This document shows, in pieces, positions 9,150 through 17,087 of a stretch of 50,721 nt of DNA. Numbering within the stretch: the first letter of the stretch is position 1; each line of letters begins with the position of its first letter. Source of the stretch: Bacteroidales bacterium UBA6366 (lineage in GTDB: Bacteria > Bacteroidota > Bacteroidia > Bacteroidales > UBA932). The stretch is taken from assembly GCA_002438845.1 (NCBI GenBank), contig DJRG01000021.1:1-50721 (forward strand). Reading direction: 5' to 3'. Both the position numbers and the translations under genes were made by a program. Under the pieces are notes generated by a model that was not told the DNA's origin, searched no databases, and was given only the letters and a program-made list of their open reading frames with translations.

Positions 9150-9174
9150 GGTCGCTTCGACAGGCTTTGCGACC
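9150..9174. repeat. TTCGACAGGCT palindromic element, intergenic copy
   Basis: A 25-base element has GGTCGC and GCGACC arms around TTCGACAGGCTTT. It shares its core with the copies at 11936, 12014, 23242, 31914, 31950 and 50585. It lies between the M28 gene and the convergent unknown gene. Confidence 0.75.
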
Positions 9175-9185
9175 AGTCTGTAAAA

Positions 9186-10238
9186 TCACCGGGAATTGCC
9201 TACAGATCTGTAATCCCAGACAATCTGCTTCTGTTTCAGCCGACTATGGTCCATAAGTCGGATTGCGGTCTGGCTGATCACCTCGGCTGGCCATCCGTCC
9301 GCGAAATATTGCCAATAGTTCCACGTCCCGACAACAGCATCCTCCTTTACCTGATTGTCATATTCCTTGTCAAAGTCCTCCTGCAAAGACTTGTCCGAGA
9401 CCATCTCCACCAAGGCTCCCATCATTTCCTTAAGATCCTTCGCCGGGATTCTCGTGTCCACTGATGACGAGATCTCGTATTCCATGGTCTCCGGATCAAA
9501 ACCGACACTCATGTGGCAGTCGGAAGCATAGGCTTTCTTGCTCTCGTCGGTATGCTCTTCATAGTCACCGACCTTATATTCATTGCCATGGCAATTGAAC
9601 AGCGCCTCAATCTCCTCCGTGTAGCCATCAACTATCGGATCAATGTCAACTCCCTTGAGAATCGCGTCCAAATCAACTCCGATGGATTTTAGGCTGTCCA
9701 TCACCGGCAGACGCATCATCTCCTCACAAGCCGAATCGAACAGTTCCTTTGCCTGTTTCTTGATCTCTTTCAGATTCTCGTACTTTTTGACGCGTCCGTA
9801 TTCATCAGTCCTGAACCTGATGGTTGTCCCGGCGATCTTGTCCGACAGCCTTGCGACGAGCCTGTTCTGGAAATCCCCAAGGGGCGAGTTTTCCAGAGAA
9901 TCATTCCGAAACTCAAGGAATTTATATTCAACGCCATAACCTTTTTTCGTAGAATCGGTCACAGTGAGCATCACCTTCGTGGAGACTCCGGAAATCTTGG
10001 TAGTGTCGCCGTCCTTGACAGTCCAGCTTCCCTCGTTGATCCAGTACACCATAGTGTCCCTCTTGTCAAACCAAGCGATGACCGCAATCGTCGAGTCACT
10101 CTCCTCCCGTGTCTGTGAATATGACTTCCGCTCTCCCGTGGAATTTTCTTCCGATGAATATTCAGATCCCCCGATAGTCCCGGCAAACGAGAGCACCCCG
10201 GCGGCGATTCCCGCCACAACAAGCAAAACTTTTTTCAT
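9186..10238 (-). CDS. Exported protein of unknown function
   Basis: I do not recognise this family. The ATG at 10238 gives 350 residues beginning with a signal peptide (MKKVLLVVAGIAAGVLSFAG); the longer frame would need a TTG start. The mature protein is soluble, acidic and rich in Glu, Asp, Ser and Thr, with no membrane segment after the signal and no lipobox. Recognisable stretches are ITDSTKKGYG-like beta segments, KKQAKELFDSACEEMMRLP (helical) and WNYWQYFADGWPAEV near the C-terminus. It probably acts in the periplasm or at the cell surface. It stands alone, and a -7 promoter box lies about 50 bases upstream. Confidence 0.7.
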   Translation of the reverse strand: MKKVLLVVAGIAAGVLSFAGTIGGSEYSSEENSTGERKSYSQTREESDSTIAVIAWFDKRDTMVYWINEGSWTVKDGDTTKISGVSTKVMLTVTDSTKKGYGVEYKFLEFRNDSLENSPLGDFQNRLVARLSDKIAGTTIRFRTDEYGRVKKYENLKEIKKQAKELFDSACEEMMRLPVMDSLKSIGVDLDAILKGVDIDPIVDGYTEEIEALFNCHGNEYKVGDYEEHTDESKKAYASDCHMSVGFDPETMEYEISSSVDTRIPAKDLKEMMGALVEMVSDKSLQEDFDKEYDNQVKEDAVVGTWNYWQYFADGWPAEVISQTAIRLMDHSRLKQKQIVWDYRSVGNSR

Positions 10239-10289
10239 TGTAAACAAGCATTATGGCCACCACCCCGCAAAATCAGATGAACGGCCGAG

Positions 10290-10297
10290 CAAATTTA
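10290..10297 (-). promoter_or_regulatory. -7 box of the unknown exported protein gene
   Basis: On the minus strand this reads TAAATTTG, an exact TAnnTTTG match, giving a leader of about 45 bases before ATG 10238. No matching -33 element is evident. Confidence 0.45.
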
Positions 10298-10329
10298 GTA
10301 AAAATCAAATGAATATCACACCCACATCA

Positions 10330-10365
10330 CTTCCTTTCTTCCTTTCTTCCTTTCTTCCTCTCTTC
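10330..10365. repeat. CTTCCTTT octanucleotide tract in an intergenic region
   Basis: CTTCCTTT-type units are repeated about four times, forming a pure pyrimidine strand. The stretch from here to 10400 stays pyrimidine-rich. Such tracts can vary in copy number by slippage. It lies in the ~450-base gap between divergent genes. Confidence 0.7.
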
Positions 10366-10505
10366 ACATCACATCTCTCTCATTCCCTCCTCATCACAAT
10401 CACTCTCAGTCCCAGGCCTTGTTTAACTTTATAACTCACCCTCACCATAATTACCCGGCCACTCCATGCAAGCGACATCTCATTGGCATCCAATATGAGT
10501 GTACA

Positions 10506-10573
10506 TGTCCATACGTCCTTCATTGATTATTTTAATAATCAACATATTAAGCAAAGCAACCTGTCCATACGGA
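10506..10573. promoter_or_regulatory. Candidate operator region: perfect inverted repeat flanked by TGTCCATACG direct repeats
   Basis: TTGATTATT (10523-10531) and AATAATCAA (10534-10542) form a perfect inverted repeat with a two-base spacer. The decamer TGTCCATACG occurs on each side, near 10507 and 10563; the second copy extends to the dyad GTCC-ATAC-GGAC. The arrangement suggests a dimeric regulator site upstream of the small membrane protein gene. No regulator can be assigned. The rest of the 10440-10687 gap shows no gene. Confidence 0.4.
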
Positions 10574-10687
10574 CAATGAGCGGCGAACGGAATTACTTTA
10601 TAAATTTGTACACTGAATTCCAAGGGAAGCTTGGGAGGGAGTATATTCATTGAAACAACATTGGTATATTCATTAATTATATTTGAT

Positions 10688-11104
10688 ATGAGAAAATTGG
10701 TTTTATTGGGAGCGATTCTGCATTTTGTGATCGGAGCGGGGCATCTGGCTTGTCTGTTTTGCCTGGAGAACGTGTTTAGTATCTATGGGATAAACGGAGT
10801 GATGGACGAGATAGCCACGCACGGGGACTGGCTGCCATATTTGATAACCGTCTGCATAGCCATGGCGTTTTTTCTCGCCGGAAGCTACGGGCTGTCGATT
10901 CTTGGACTTATTCATAAGCTACCGCTCCAGAAGGCTGCTGTCATCACTATGCTGGCTGTCTTCTTCGGGCGTGTGGTCTGGGGAATAACCTTATTGGCCA
11001 AGGACTTTTCATGGCTCGAAGTGTCGTCCACAAGTGCAGCGTTTCTACTTGGAGCCTGCTATATCCCCTGCCTAAGATTAATTTGGGGCGAAAACGCAAG
11101 GTAA
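10688..11104 (+). CDS. Small four-helix membrane protein, unknown
   Basis: This is a 138-residue hydrophobic protein with about four membrane segments: LVLLGAILHFVIGAGHLACL, WLPYLITVCIAMAFFLAGSYGL, AVITMLAVFFGRVVWGITLL and SSTSAAFLLGACYIPCLRL. ATG 10688 is chosen because it directly precedes a basic residue and the first membrane helix; an upstream start would add an unlikely leader. No catalytic motif is visible. The layout resembles small DoxX/YphA-like membrane proteins, but I cannot place it firmly. It is a single gene followed by 120 bases without features. Confidence 0.65.
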   Translation: MRKLVLLGAILHFVIGAGHLACLFCLENVFSIYGINGVMDEIATHGDWLPYLITVCIAMAFFLAGSYGLSILGLIHKLPLQKAAVITMLAVFFGRVVWGITLLAKDFSWLEVSSTSAAFLLGACYIPCLRLIWGENAR

Positions 11105-11227
11105 CATAGGCATTGAGTAGTGCCGTGCGTTTTGGGAAGTGCCGCGCGGAGGACTTGAACGACATTCTTAGGCTTAAGTGCCATGGAATGTCGCAGAGTG
11201 GAGAGGAGGGCGATGTTATTGATGGGA

Positions 11228-13213
11228 TTAAAGATGGTGGGAGATGAGCTCCGCGAAGTCTTGGACCTTGACGGTGTCCGGGGCGGACTCTGAGAAGGTC
11301 TTGAGGCAGAGAGGGCAGGCGGTGACTATGGTCTGAGGGTTGTTTGCCATCAGGTTACCGACTGAGGACTCTGTGATCTTGGCACGGTCACGGGCATCGA
11401 GGGTGAGGCTGCCAAGGCTGCCTCCGCAGCAGATGCTCTCATCGCCTTCCTTGGCGGCTTTCACCAAAGTGCCAACCTTGCCCAGAACTTCACGAGGCTC
11501 GTTGTAGACTCCGCAGCCACGGCCAAGCTCGCATGGATCATGATAGACTATGCGCTCGTCTCCAGCAACGGGATTTAGTTTCCCCTCATCGGTCAGACGT
11601 TTGATGAACTGGGTGTAATGAAGAACCTCAATGCCGTCGAGGGCATATTCATCCTTGAAAATCTTGTAGCAGATCGGGCATGAGAGAACGAGGGTGCGGC
11701 AGCCGGAAGAGAGAATCATCCTGCGGTTGGCGGAGATGGTCTCGTAGGCGGCATCGGTCTTGCCGGCGAGCATCAGAGGGCGGCCGCAGCATATTCCTCC
11801 GTCTCGGTCGGCGAAGATGTAATTGACTCCGGCGGACTTGAAGACTTTTTCGACGGACTTGATGATTCTTGGGGTCAGGTGGGTCATGCAGCCGGCGAAG
11901 TACATTACTTTCTCTCCGGATTTTTGAATATTAGAGGTCACTTCGACAGGCTCAGTGACCGAAGGGGTTGGCTTAGTGACCGGGTGAGATGAACCAGTGA
12001 CAGAGGCAGGAGCGGTCGCTGAGCTTGCCGAAGCGACTGATCCTATCGGACAATCGGCCTTAAGGTACGAATAGTCATACGGCAGCGAGTTGTTGACCGT
12101 GGCACGTTGAGCCCGTCTGAGCGCCGGAGCGTCAACCCCGACCGGACAAAGCGCATGACACTTGTCGCACATCAGGCACTTGTCAGCGATATCATTGATT
12201 TTCTTTTCGTTATGCCGACGCAAAAAGCGAATGAAATAGACCGATGAATATTTCAGATTCTTCTTCTGCACGTTCATCGGGCAGGCATCCAGACACAAAC
12301 CGCAGCTGGAGCAGGCATATATCTCAGCCTCCGCGACACCCTTGCGCGGATGTCTCGGCTGAATGCCGGCGTTGCGCAGCAGAATCCACAGAACCTCTGT
12401 CAGGATGTGCATGTAGCGGCTGAACGGCATCGCGGCGAAGAAGAGACCCAGACATATTGAATATGCCCACCAAACCGGCATGAAGAAGAGTTTGTCTCCG
12501 AATATCCAGTGCCACAGATGGTTGACAGGGACTGTCAGGAAACTTCCACCGCTGAGGTCAGCGGTAAAGCTCTCGGCCAGAAGCCTCAACGGGAAGATCA
12601 TCCAAAGGCTGTAAAGGGCCACCCTGTCGGCCAACGACGGCTTTGTGGTGTGGCGCATTCCCAACACAATGGATCTGAATCTCTTGAATATGGCCATCCC
12701 GACTCCGGTAAGTACATAGAGCAGGAAAAAGTCCATAAGGAAAAAGAAAAATGATCCCCTTAGCGTCACATGGCCGGGATTGATCCAGACAAAGAAACGG
12801 TAAAAAATCGGGTAGAAAAGTCCGCCCTCAGTCCAGGCTAGGTGTTTAGGCACGAACAAAGCCACCTCTATGTGTCCAAGCACAATCAGCATGAACCATC
12901 CGAATGCGATCGAGGAGTGCATGTAGCCGAGCAGTGGCTTGCGTTTCCAGATCTTCGTGTGGAACAGGCAGTCGCAGAACAAGTCTTTGATGTTCTTCAG
13001 CGCGATCTTCGGGGTCACCAGCGACTTCCAGAACCTGCGCCTGTCATCAGCCGGAATCTTGGCCATAAGCCTGATCAGTCCCACGGTCAGCCAGATCAGC
13101 ATGAAGCTGACGCCGACCACGAACGGAATCACAAAGTTGCTGTAGCCCGACGGAATCCTGTCGATGACCTCCGGGGCGGCTTGAAGCATCAATGAATATA
13201 ATAGAGGGTTCAT
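11228..13213 (-). CDS. Membrane-anchored HdrD/HdrE-like iron-sulfur oxidoreductase
   Basis: This 661-residue protein fuses three parts. Residues ~1-280 form a membrane domain with about five helices and histidines suited to haem b (YMHSSIAFGWFMLIVLGHIE, NHLWHWIFGD), as in HdrE/NarI-type subunits. Residues ~300-370 carry two 4Fe-4S motifs (CSSCGLCLDACP and CLMCDKCHALCP). From ~430 onward come two CCG domains (GGICCGRP, ESICCGGS) as in HdrD/GlpC. It probably links quinone or menaquinone in the membrane to the soluble HdrABC-like subunits encoded upstream. Residues ~390-430, between the ferredoxin and CCG parts, are low-complexity Ser/Thr/Val/Pro sequence produced by an inserted palindromic repeat pair (11936-12038). 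It is the last gene of the operon. The physiological substrate is unknown. Confidence 0.85.
   Translation of the reverse strand: MNPLLYSLMLQAAPEVIDRIPSGYSNFVIPFVVGVSFMLIWLTVGLIRLMAKIPADDRRRFWKSLVTPKIALKNIKDLFCDCLFHTKIWKRKPLLGYMHSSIAFGWFMLIVLGHIEVALFVPKHLAWTEGGLFYPIFYRFFVWINPGHVTLRGSFFFFLMDFFLLYVLTGVGMAIFKRFRSIVLGMRHTTKPSLADRVALYSLWMIFPLRLLAESFTADLSGGSFLTVPVNHLWHWIFGDKLFFMPVWWAYSICLGLFFAAMPFSRYMHILTEVLWILLRNAGIQPRHPRKGVAEAEIYACSSCGLCLDACPMNVQKKNLKYSSVYFIRFLRRHNEKKINDIADKCLMCDKCHALCPVGVDAPALRRAQRATVNNSLPYDYSYLKADCPIGSVASASSATAPASVTGSSHPVTKPTPSVTEPVEVTSNIQKSGEKVMYFAGCMTHLTPRIIKSVEKVFKSAGVNYIFADRDGGICCGRPLMLAGKTDAAYETISANRRMILSSGCRTLVLSCPICYKIFKDEYALDGIEVLHYTQFIKRLTDEGKLNPVAGDERIVYHDPCELGRGCGVYNEPREVLGKVGTLVKAAKEGDESICCGGSLGSLTLDARDRAKITESSVGNLMANNPQTIVTACPLCLKTFSESAPDTVKVQDFAELISHHL
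11936..12038. repeat. Inverted pair of TTCGACAGGCTCAGTG elements inside hdrDE-like gene
   Basis: The first copy (11936-11960) is GGTCACT-TCGACAGGCTC-AGTGACC with perfect seven-base arms. The second (12014-12038) is the same element in opposite orientation, GGTCGCT-GAGCTTGCCGA-AGCGACT. Extra AGTGAC copies lie between them. The whole block stays in frame and encodes the Ser/Thr/Val-rich linker of the surrounding protein. Confidence 0.85.
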
Positions 13214-13365
13214 TTCGTGCAGTAAATATTAGAGTCGTTTGTCTGAAACACTTCATTTATTCCTAATTAGAAAGAATGAATATGAAGATATTTCATCATA
13301 AAGGACATTGGTCAGAGACTGTTTCTCAGTTGGTTGGTAAATATCTGCTAATAATTTCCGGACAA

Positions 13366-13695
13366 CTATTCTTTGGCATACACCTTTGCGATGGAAAGGA
13401 TGAGATGGCGGGTGTTGATGCCGCGCGGGCAGACCATCGAGCATTTTCCGCAAAGCTGGCAGGACTTCAAAAGGCCGAGGGCCTTGCCAGGATTGCCGTT
13501 GTGAAGTTCCTCGATGGCGGCACGGAGGCTTGTCGGCACGAACTGCCCGGCGGTGCAGACAGCGGTGCAGCTTCCGCAGGCCATGCACTTGCGGACATCC
13601 GGCTCAAGAGCGGCTAACTCTTCGAACTTCGCCCTGTCGAACAGGTCAAGATTGATTCTGGAGCTTGGGACCAGACCGAAACCGAAATCTACCAT
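13366..13695 (-). CDS. HdrC-like di-4Fe-4S ferredoxin subunit
   Basis: This 109-residue electron-transfer subunit has two four-cysteine motifs, CMACGSCTAVC (residues ~38-48) and CQLCGKCSMVCP (~74-85), as in the HdrC subunit of heterodisulfide reductases. It should relay electrons between the flavoprotein HdrA-like subunit and the membrane HdrDE-like partner. Its start overlaps the end of the HdrA-like gene by seven bases. A 152-base gap separates it from the HdrDE-like gene; that gap is AT-rich, with no clear promoter. It is a second, shorter HdrC paralogue in the same operon (the other is at 15837). Confidence 0.86.
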   Translation of the reverse strand: MVDFGFGLVPSSRINLDLFDRAKFEELAALEPDVRKCMACGSCTAVCTAGQFVPTSLRAAIEELHNGNPGKALGLLKSCQLCGKCSMVCPRGINTRHLILSIAKVYAKE

Positions 13696-14744
13696 CTCTC
13701 GCGAACCAAAGTCTTGTAATTCTTAGCGTCCGGGAATATGTCGGACAGGTACCTGTCAATCTCCACGACAGCCCCGCGGGCATCGGCCAGAGTCTCCGGC
13801 AGCGTTTTAGAACCAGTAGCGGTCCCGGCCAGGAACAATCCGGGGAGTTGACTTTTTTGCCCGGCCAGAATCCCGTCACGGACAGCGAAGAATCCGTCCT
13901 CCTCAACAGGCATCTCAAGCAGATCCCCTACCCTCTTTCCGGAAGCCGAAGGCCTCATTCCGGCCATCAGCACGAGGAGATCAAGGGTGACTTTCAGAGG
14001 TTTGCCAGCCACAGTGTCCTCGGCCTTCACGAGAAGGCTGCCGTCCACATTCTCGGAAACCTCGGCGACACGTCCGCGGATGAACCTCACGCCAAAGTCC
14101 TTCTGGGCGTTGAGGTAGAGATCCTCGTAGTGGCGTCCGAACATTCGCAGGTCCATATAGAAACAATATACCTGGGCATCAGGGAAAGCCTGTTTCATCT
14201 CGCAGGCCTGCTTCACGGCAGTGGCGCAGCAGACTTTCGAGCAGGAGCGGCAGCCGGACTTCTCGTCACGGGAGCCGACACAATGGACGAATCCTATCTT
14301 CTTAGGATTATTGATCCTTATGTCGGTGCCTGATCCGAACCACGCCTCAAGGTCCGCGTTGGTGATCACGTGGTCATAGATTCCGTAGCCATATTCCTCC
14401 TTCTTTTCGGCCTTGAACAGGTCGAAGCCACTGGCCACCAGCACTGCGTCAGCAAGTACGGTGATTCCGTTGGAAAGGATTACGTTGTAGGATTTATCAA
14501 GCCTATTAATCGACTGTACCTCGGTGTCTGTAAAGCACTTGACTCCGTCCATCTTTCCGAGCAGCCCGTCAAGTGCGGCTGAGGCCGAAGCTCCGTCCGG
14601 AAACAGTCTGTCCCATGAGGCCAGATGTCCGCCAAGAGTCGATGCCCGCTCAATCAGAATGACATTGTAGCCCAGTCTCTGGAGCCCGGAGGCCGCCTCG
14701 AGGCCGGCAGGGCCTCCGCCTATGATGAGAATATTATTTTTCAT
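13689..14744 (-). CDS. HdrA-like FAD-dependent oxidoreductase
   Basis: This flavoprotein is related to HdrA and QmoA. It begins with the FAD-binding dinucleotide fold ILIIGGGPAGLEAASGLQRLG and ERASTLGGHLASWD. It also carries the HdrA hallmark FVHCVGSRDEKSGC-RSCSKVCC near residues 153-175, whose cysteines bind a cluster. A late GLFLAGTATGSKTLPETLADARGA segment completes the FAD site. At 351 residues it is much shorter than methanogen HdrA and lacks extra ferredoxin domains, so classic flavin-based bifurcation cannot be assumed. It sits between the HdrB-like gene (21 bases) and the small HdrC-like gene (overlap). The electron donor is unknown. Confidence 0.88.
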   Translation of the reverse strand: MKNNILIIGGGPAGLEAASGLQRLGYNVILIERASTLGGHLASWDRLFPDGASASAALDGLLGKMDGVKCFTDTEVQSINRLDKSYNVILSNGITVLADAVLVASGFDLFKAEKKEEYGYGIYDHVITNADLEAWFGSGTDIRINNPKKIGFVHCVGSRDEKSGCRSCSKVCCATAVKQACEMKQAFPDAQVYCFYMDLRMFGRHYEDLYLNAQKDFGVRFIRGRVAEVSENVDGSLLVKAEDTVAGKPLKVTLDLLVLMAGMRPSASGKRVGDLLEMPVEEDGFFAVRDGILAGQKSQLPGLFLAGTATGSKTLPETLADARGAVVEIDRYLSDIFPDAKNYKTLVRERW

Positions 14745-14765
14745 GCGTTGGTATATTCATAAAAA

Positions 14766-15830
14766 CTATTTCAAACAAGTGCATGGGGCCGGGCGGCCGA
14801 TGTCCTTCCCGTTCTTGCCAAGGAACTTGCGGGCGGGGTCATATTCAACGCCCATCTTGTCCAGAAGCGGCTCGACGCTGACCTGGTGGGTCTGGAGTCC
14901 AAGATCCCAAGGGTCGTAGCCGAGCACGAGTCCCGCCACCTCCTCGTAGGTGAACACCGGGATTCCGTGCCCCTGCTCTCCGTATGTCTTGCCGGTCGAT
15001 TCCGCGATCACATATTGCCATCTGTCAAGGAAATACGGGCATCCGGGGCAGTTGGTGATGATCATGTCCGGGTGGAACGGCTCCATGCTCTCGAACTTCT
15101 TGTGGGTGTTGGAGAGGGAATAGCCACGGTTGCCTTTGACGAGATATTGCCGGAATCCGAAGCCGCAGCAATGACGGCGCTCCGGGTAGTCCACGATCTC
15201 GCCTCCCCACGCCTCGATCATTCCGACGAGGACGTAAGGATATTCAGCGCCCCCGACCCCCTTGGAAGGGAACATCTTCGAATAGTGGCAGCCGATGTGC
15301 TCCACCACCCGGAGCGGACGGCCGGTGTGAACATTCACGAGTTTGTGCTTGGCCTGAGCCGCTATGAGGTTGCGGTACTTGTAGATCAGGTCGCTGGCGT
15401 GCACGAGGAATTTCGGTTTGGCGAACTCCAGATGGCATGTCTTCCAAAGGTTCTCACGCACCTTCGCCTCCAGCTCCGGAAACTCGCGCCAGGTCTCCAT
15501 CGTCTCGCAATAGAGGCCGAAAGAGGTGATGCAGGAGCAGACGTAGTTCTCGTAGCCGTTCTTCGCCATGAGCGCGAACTGGCGCGCGATGATCGTCATC
15601 ACGGTCTCCTGCGGGATGGTGTCTGAGTGGTAGGCGATGCCGCCGCAGGTGGTGTGATGCTCTGTCTCGAATATATCCTTGCCCAGCTCCTGCCTTGTTA
15701 TCCTCAGGAAAGTCGCTTCCGACGCGGGGAAGAAACTCTGTCTGATGCAGCTGCGGACGTAAAAATAGTGATCGTCCGGAATCTCTTTCTGGTAGTCTGA
15801 CCAGATTTTCTGTTTGCCTTCGTAGATCAT
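14766..15830 (-). CDS. HdrB-like heterodisulfide reductase subunit
   Basis: In the Hdr family, HdrB holds the catalytic non-cubane iron-sulfur clusters that reduce a disulfide. This 354-residue protein has CCG-domain cysteine clusters: HTTCGGIAYHSD (~residues 60-71), VCSCITSFGLYCE, HCCGFGFRQYL and ITNCPGCPYFLD. It is longer than typical HdrB (about 290-300), with an N-terminal extension of roughly 30 residues. It follows the HdrC gene with only six bases between and precedes the HdrA-like gene. Coenzyme M/B heterodisulfide is not expected in Bacteroidales, so another disulfide or sulfur compound is the likely substrate; this is inference. Confidence 0.88.
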   Translation of the reverse strand: MIYEGKQKIWSDYQKEIPDDHYFYVRSCIRQSFFPASEATFLRITRQELGKDIFETEHHTTCGGIAYHSDTIPQETVMTIIARQFALMAKNGYENYVCSCITSFGLYCETMETWREFPELEAKVRENLWKTCHLEFAKPKFLVHASDLIYKYRNLIAAQAKHKLVNVHTGRPLRVVEHIGCHYSKMFPSKGVGGAEYPYVLVGMIEAWGGEIVDYPERRHCCGFGFRQYLVKGNRGYSLSNTHKKFESMEPFHPDMIITNCPGCPYFLDRWQYVIAESTGKTYGEQGHGIPVFTYEEVAGLVLGYDPWDLGLQTHQVSVEPLLDKMGVEYDPARKFLGKNGKDIGRPAPCTCLK

Positions 15831-15836
15831 TGAGGG

Positions 15837-16532
15837 CTATTGATTTAAGTGTTTCGGATCACTGTCCGTGTAGATTTTCGCCATGAACTCGTCCTCGGTG
15901 AGGCCCATCTCTTTAGCCTTTTTCAGACCTGCCTCCCGAACTTTCTCCATCCTTTCGGTCGCTCCGGTCTCGTCGAAGATCCTCTTGAGTTGGTCAAGGT
16001 CCTCCTGAGGGATGCGACGCATCGCCCCGGGTCCTTCTCCGTCCAGATTGGCGCCGAGCCTTTCAAAGACATCGTCCAGATGCTCCTCCTCCCATTCCCA
16101 GACCTTTCCGGCCTCGGGGTGTCCGGCATAGTCAAAGCGACGGGGATAGACGCAGTAGCCGTAGTCCAACACGTTGGCGCACAAGTCCTTGGTCAAAAGG
16201 AACTGCTGACGGCCTTTCTCCGACTCAATGAAATAGCCCAGTTCTATGGACAGGTTGCGCAAAGCCATGATGATGAGTCCCGGAGCGTTCTTCCGAGGAC
16301 ATCTCGTCACACAGCTCATGCACTCACCGCAGTACCAGATTGTGTCGCTTTTGAGCAACTTCTCGATCTCGTTCTCATCCTTGCTCTGGACGATGTCCAC
16401 AATCCTTCTCGGATCGTAGCGGTAGAACTCCGCCGCCGGGCAGATGGCCGTGCAGGTGCCGCAGTTGATGCAAGCGTTAAGGCCTTCCATCAGGCGGTAG
16501 TCCTTCATCAGGAGGTCATACAGTCTGCCCAT
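15837..16532 (-). CDS. HdrC-like 4Fe-4S subunit
   Basis: This is a 231-residue iron-sulfur subunit. Two cluster motifs are present: CINCGTCTAICP (~residues 21-32) and CGECMSCVTRCP (~67-78). Both match HdrC, which transfers electrons from HdrA to HdrB. Residues after ~110 form a charged helical extension (EEHLDDVFERLG, MEKVREAGLKKAKEMG) not needed for cluster binding. I place the start at ATG 16532 (MGRLYDLLMK), which overlaps the marR end by 17 bases. An in-frame upstream start at 16574 would lie deeper in marR. It is the first structural gene of the operon. Confidence 0.87.
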   Translation of the reverse strand: MGRLYDLLMKDYRLMEGLNACINCGTCTAICPAAEFYRYDPRRIVDIVQSKDENEIEKLLKSDTIWYCGECMSCVTRCPRKNAPGLIIMALRNLSIELGYFIESEKGRQQFLLTKDLCANVLDYGYCVYPRRFDYAGHPEAGKVWEWEEEHLDDVFERLGANLDGEGPGAMRRIPQEDLDQLKRIFDETGATERMEKVREAGLKKAKEMGLTEDEFMAKIYTDSDPKHLNQ

Positions 16533-17010
16533 CGCCTTTCTTTTTAGTCGGATACTTCTTCGCAAGTCCCTCAAGGTCAGACTTCGGGTTCATGTTCCTT
16601 TCCATCCTCGCCAGCGTCTTGACAAAGGCCTCCAGGTCCTCACGCGGGACGTCTCCCACAATCGTGGCGACCGCCTCAAGGGAAAGTTCCGTCACCTTGT
16701 CCTTGATTCTTCGGGAATATGGCGTGACCTCGATGAGGTTCTGCCTTCTGTCCTTGGGGTTGCTCACGCGACGGACCAGTTTCCTATTCTCCAACCCGTC
16801 AATCAGTTTGACGATGGAGTTCTTGTCCCTCATCGTGATGTCGGCGATCTGCTGCTGTGTCAGCACGCCCTCGTCCCAGAGCGTGTCCATCACGAGGAAC
16901 TGCTCCGGAGTCAGGTTGAACCCGCCCTTCTGGAACACCTCTGACATGCACTGCTTCACACTATTGTGCGCGATGTTAAGAAACATCAGTATCTGCTTTT
17001 CCAGTACCAT
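16516..17010 (-). CDS. MarR-family transcriptional regulator
   Basis: This is a 164-residue winged-helix regulator that most likely controls the hdr-like operon it heads. The helix-turn-helix runs LTQQQIADITMRDKNSIVKLIDGLENRKLV, and the wing includes RRVSNPKDRRQNLIEVTPYS, the DxRxxxxxLT-like MarR signature. The N-terminal helix contains two cysteines (KQCMSEVFQ has one), but no clear redox pair is seen. Its end overlaps hdrC. A well-formed promoter and a short dyad in the leader lie directly upstream, which fits autoregulation by a ligand or redox signal. The signal is unknown. Confidence 0.9.
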   Translation of the reverse strand: MVLEKQILMFLNIAHNSVKQCMSEVFQKGGFNLTPEQFLVMDTLWDEGVLTQQQIADITMRDKNSIVKLIDGLENRKLVRRVSNPKDRRQNLIEVTPYSRRIKDKVTELSLEAVATIVGDVPREDLEAFVKTLARMERNMNPKSDLEGLAKKYPTKKKGDGQTV

Positions 17011-17012
17011 AT

Positions 17013-17023
17013 CTTATAGTAAG
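17013..17023. promoter_or_regulatory. Short dyad in the marR leader, candidate operator
   Basis: CTTA-TAG-TAAG is a perfect four-base-arm dyad between the predicted transcription start (~17034) and the marR ATG. Its position fits autorepression. It is shorter than typical MarR operators, so confidence is low. Confidence 0.3.
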
Positions 17024-17040
17024 ACCTTTTACTCTTTTTG

Positions 17041-17070
17041 CAAAGGTAACACAAAAAGGTGAAAGAGCAA
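17041..17070 (-). promoter_or_regulatory. Promoter of the marR-hdr operon
   Basis: On the minus strand, TTG is followed by 19 bases and then TACCTTTG, an exact match to the Bacteroidota -33/-7 layout. It predicts a transcript start near 17034 and a leader of about 24 bases before the marR ATG. Confidence 0.75.
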
Positions 17071-17087
17071 TCAATCGTGAATATAAT

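Noticed and set aside
10678..10685. Perfect TATATTTG -7 box just before the small membrane protein gene
   Set aside because: Transcription would start at or after the chosen ATG 10688, and no -33 element is at the right distance; probably a chance match in AT-rich DNA.
14886..15626. Long open frame on the plus strand opposite the hdrB-like gene
   Set aside because: It lies wholly antisense to a gene with clear CCG motifs, has no recognisable motif and no promoter or ribosome-binding site. Such frames are common opposite GC-leaning genes.
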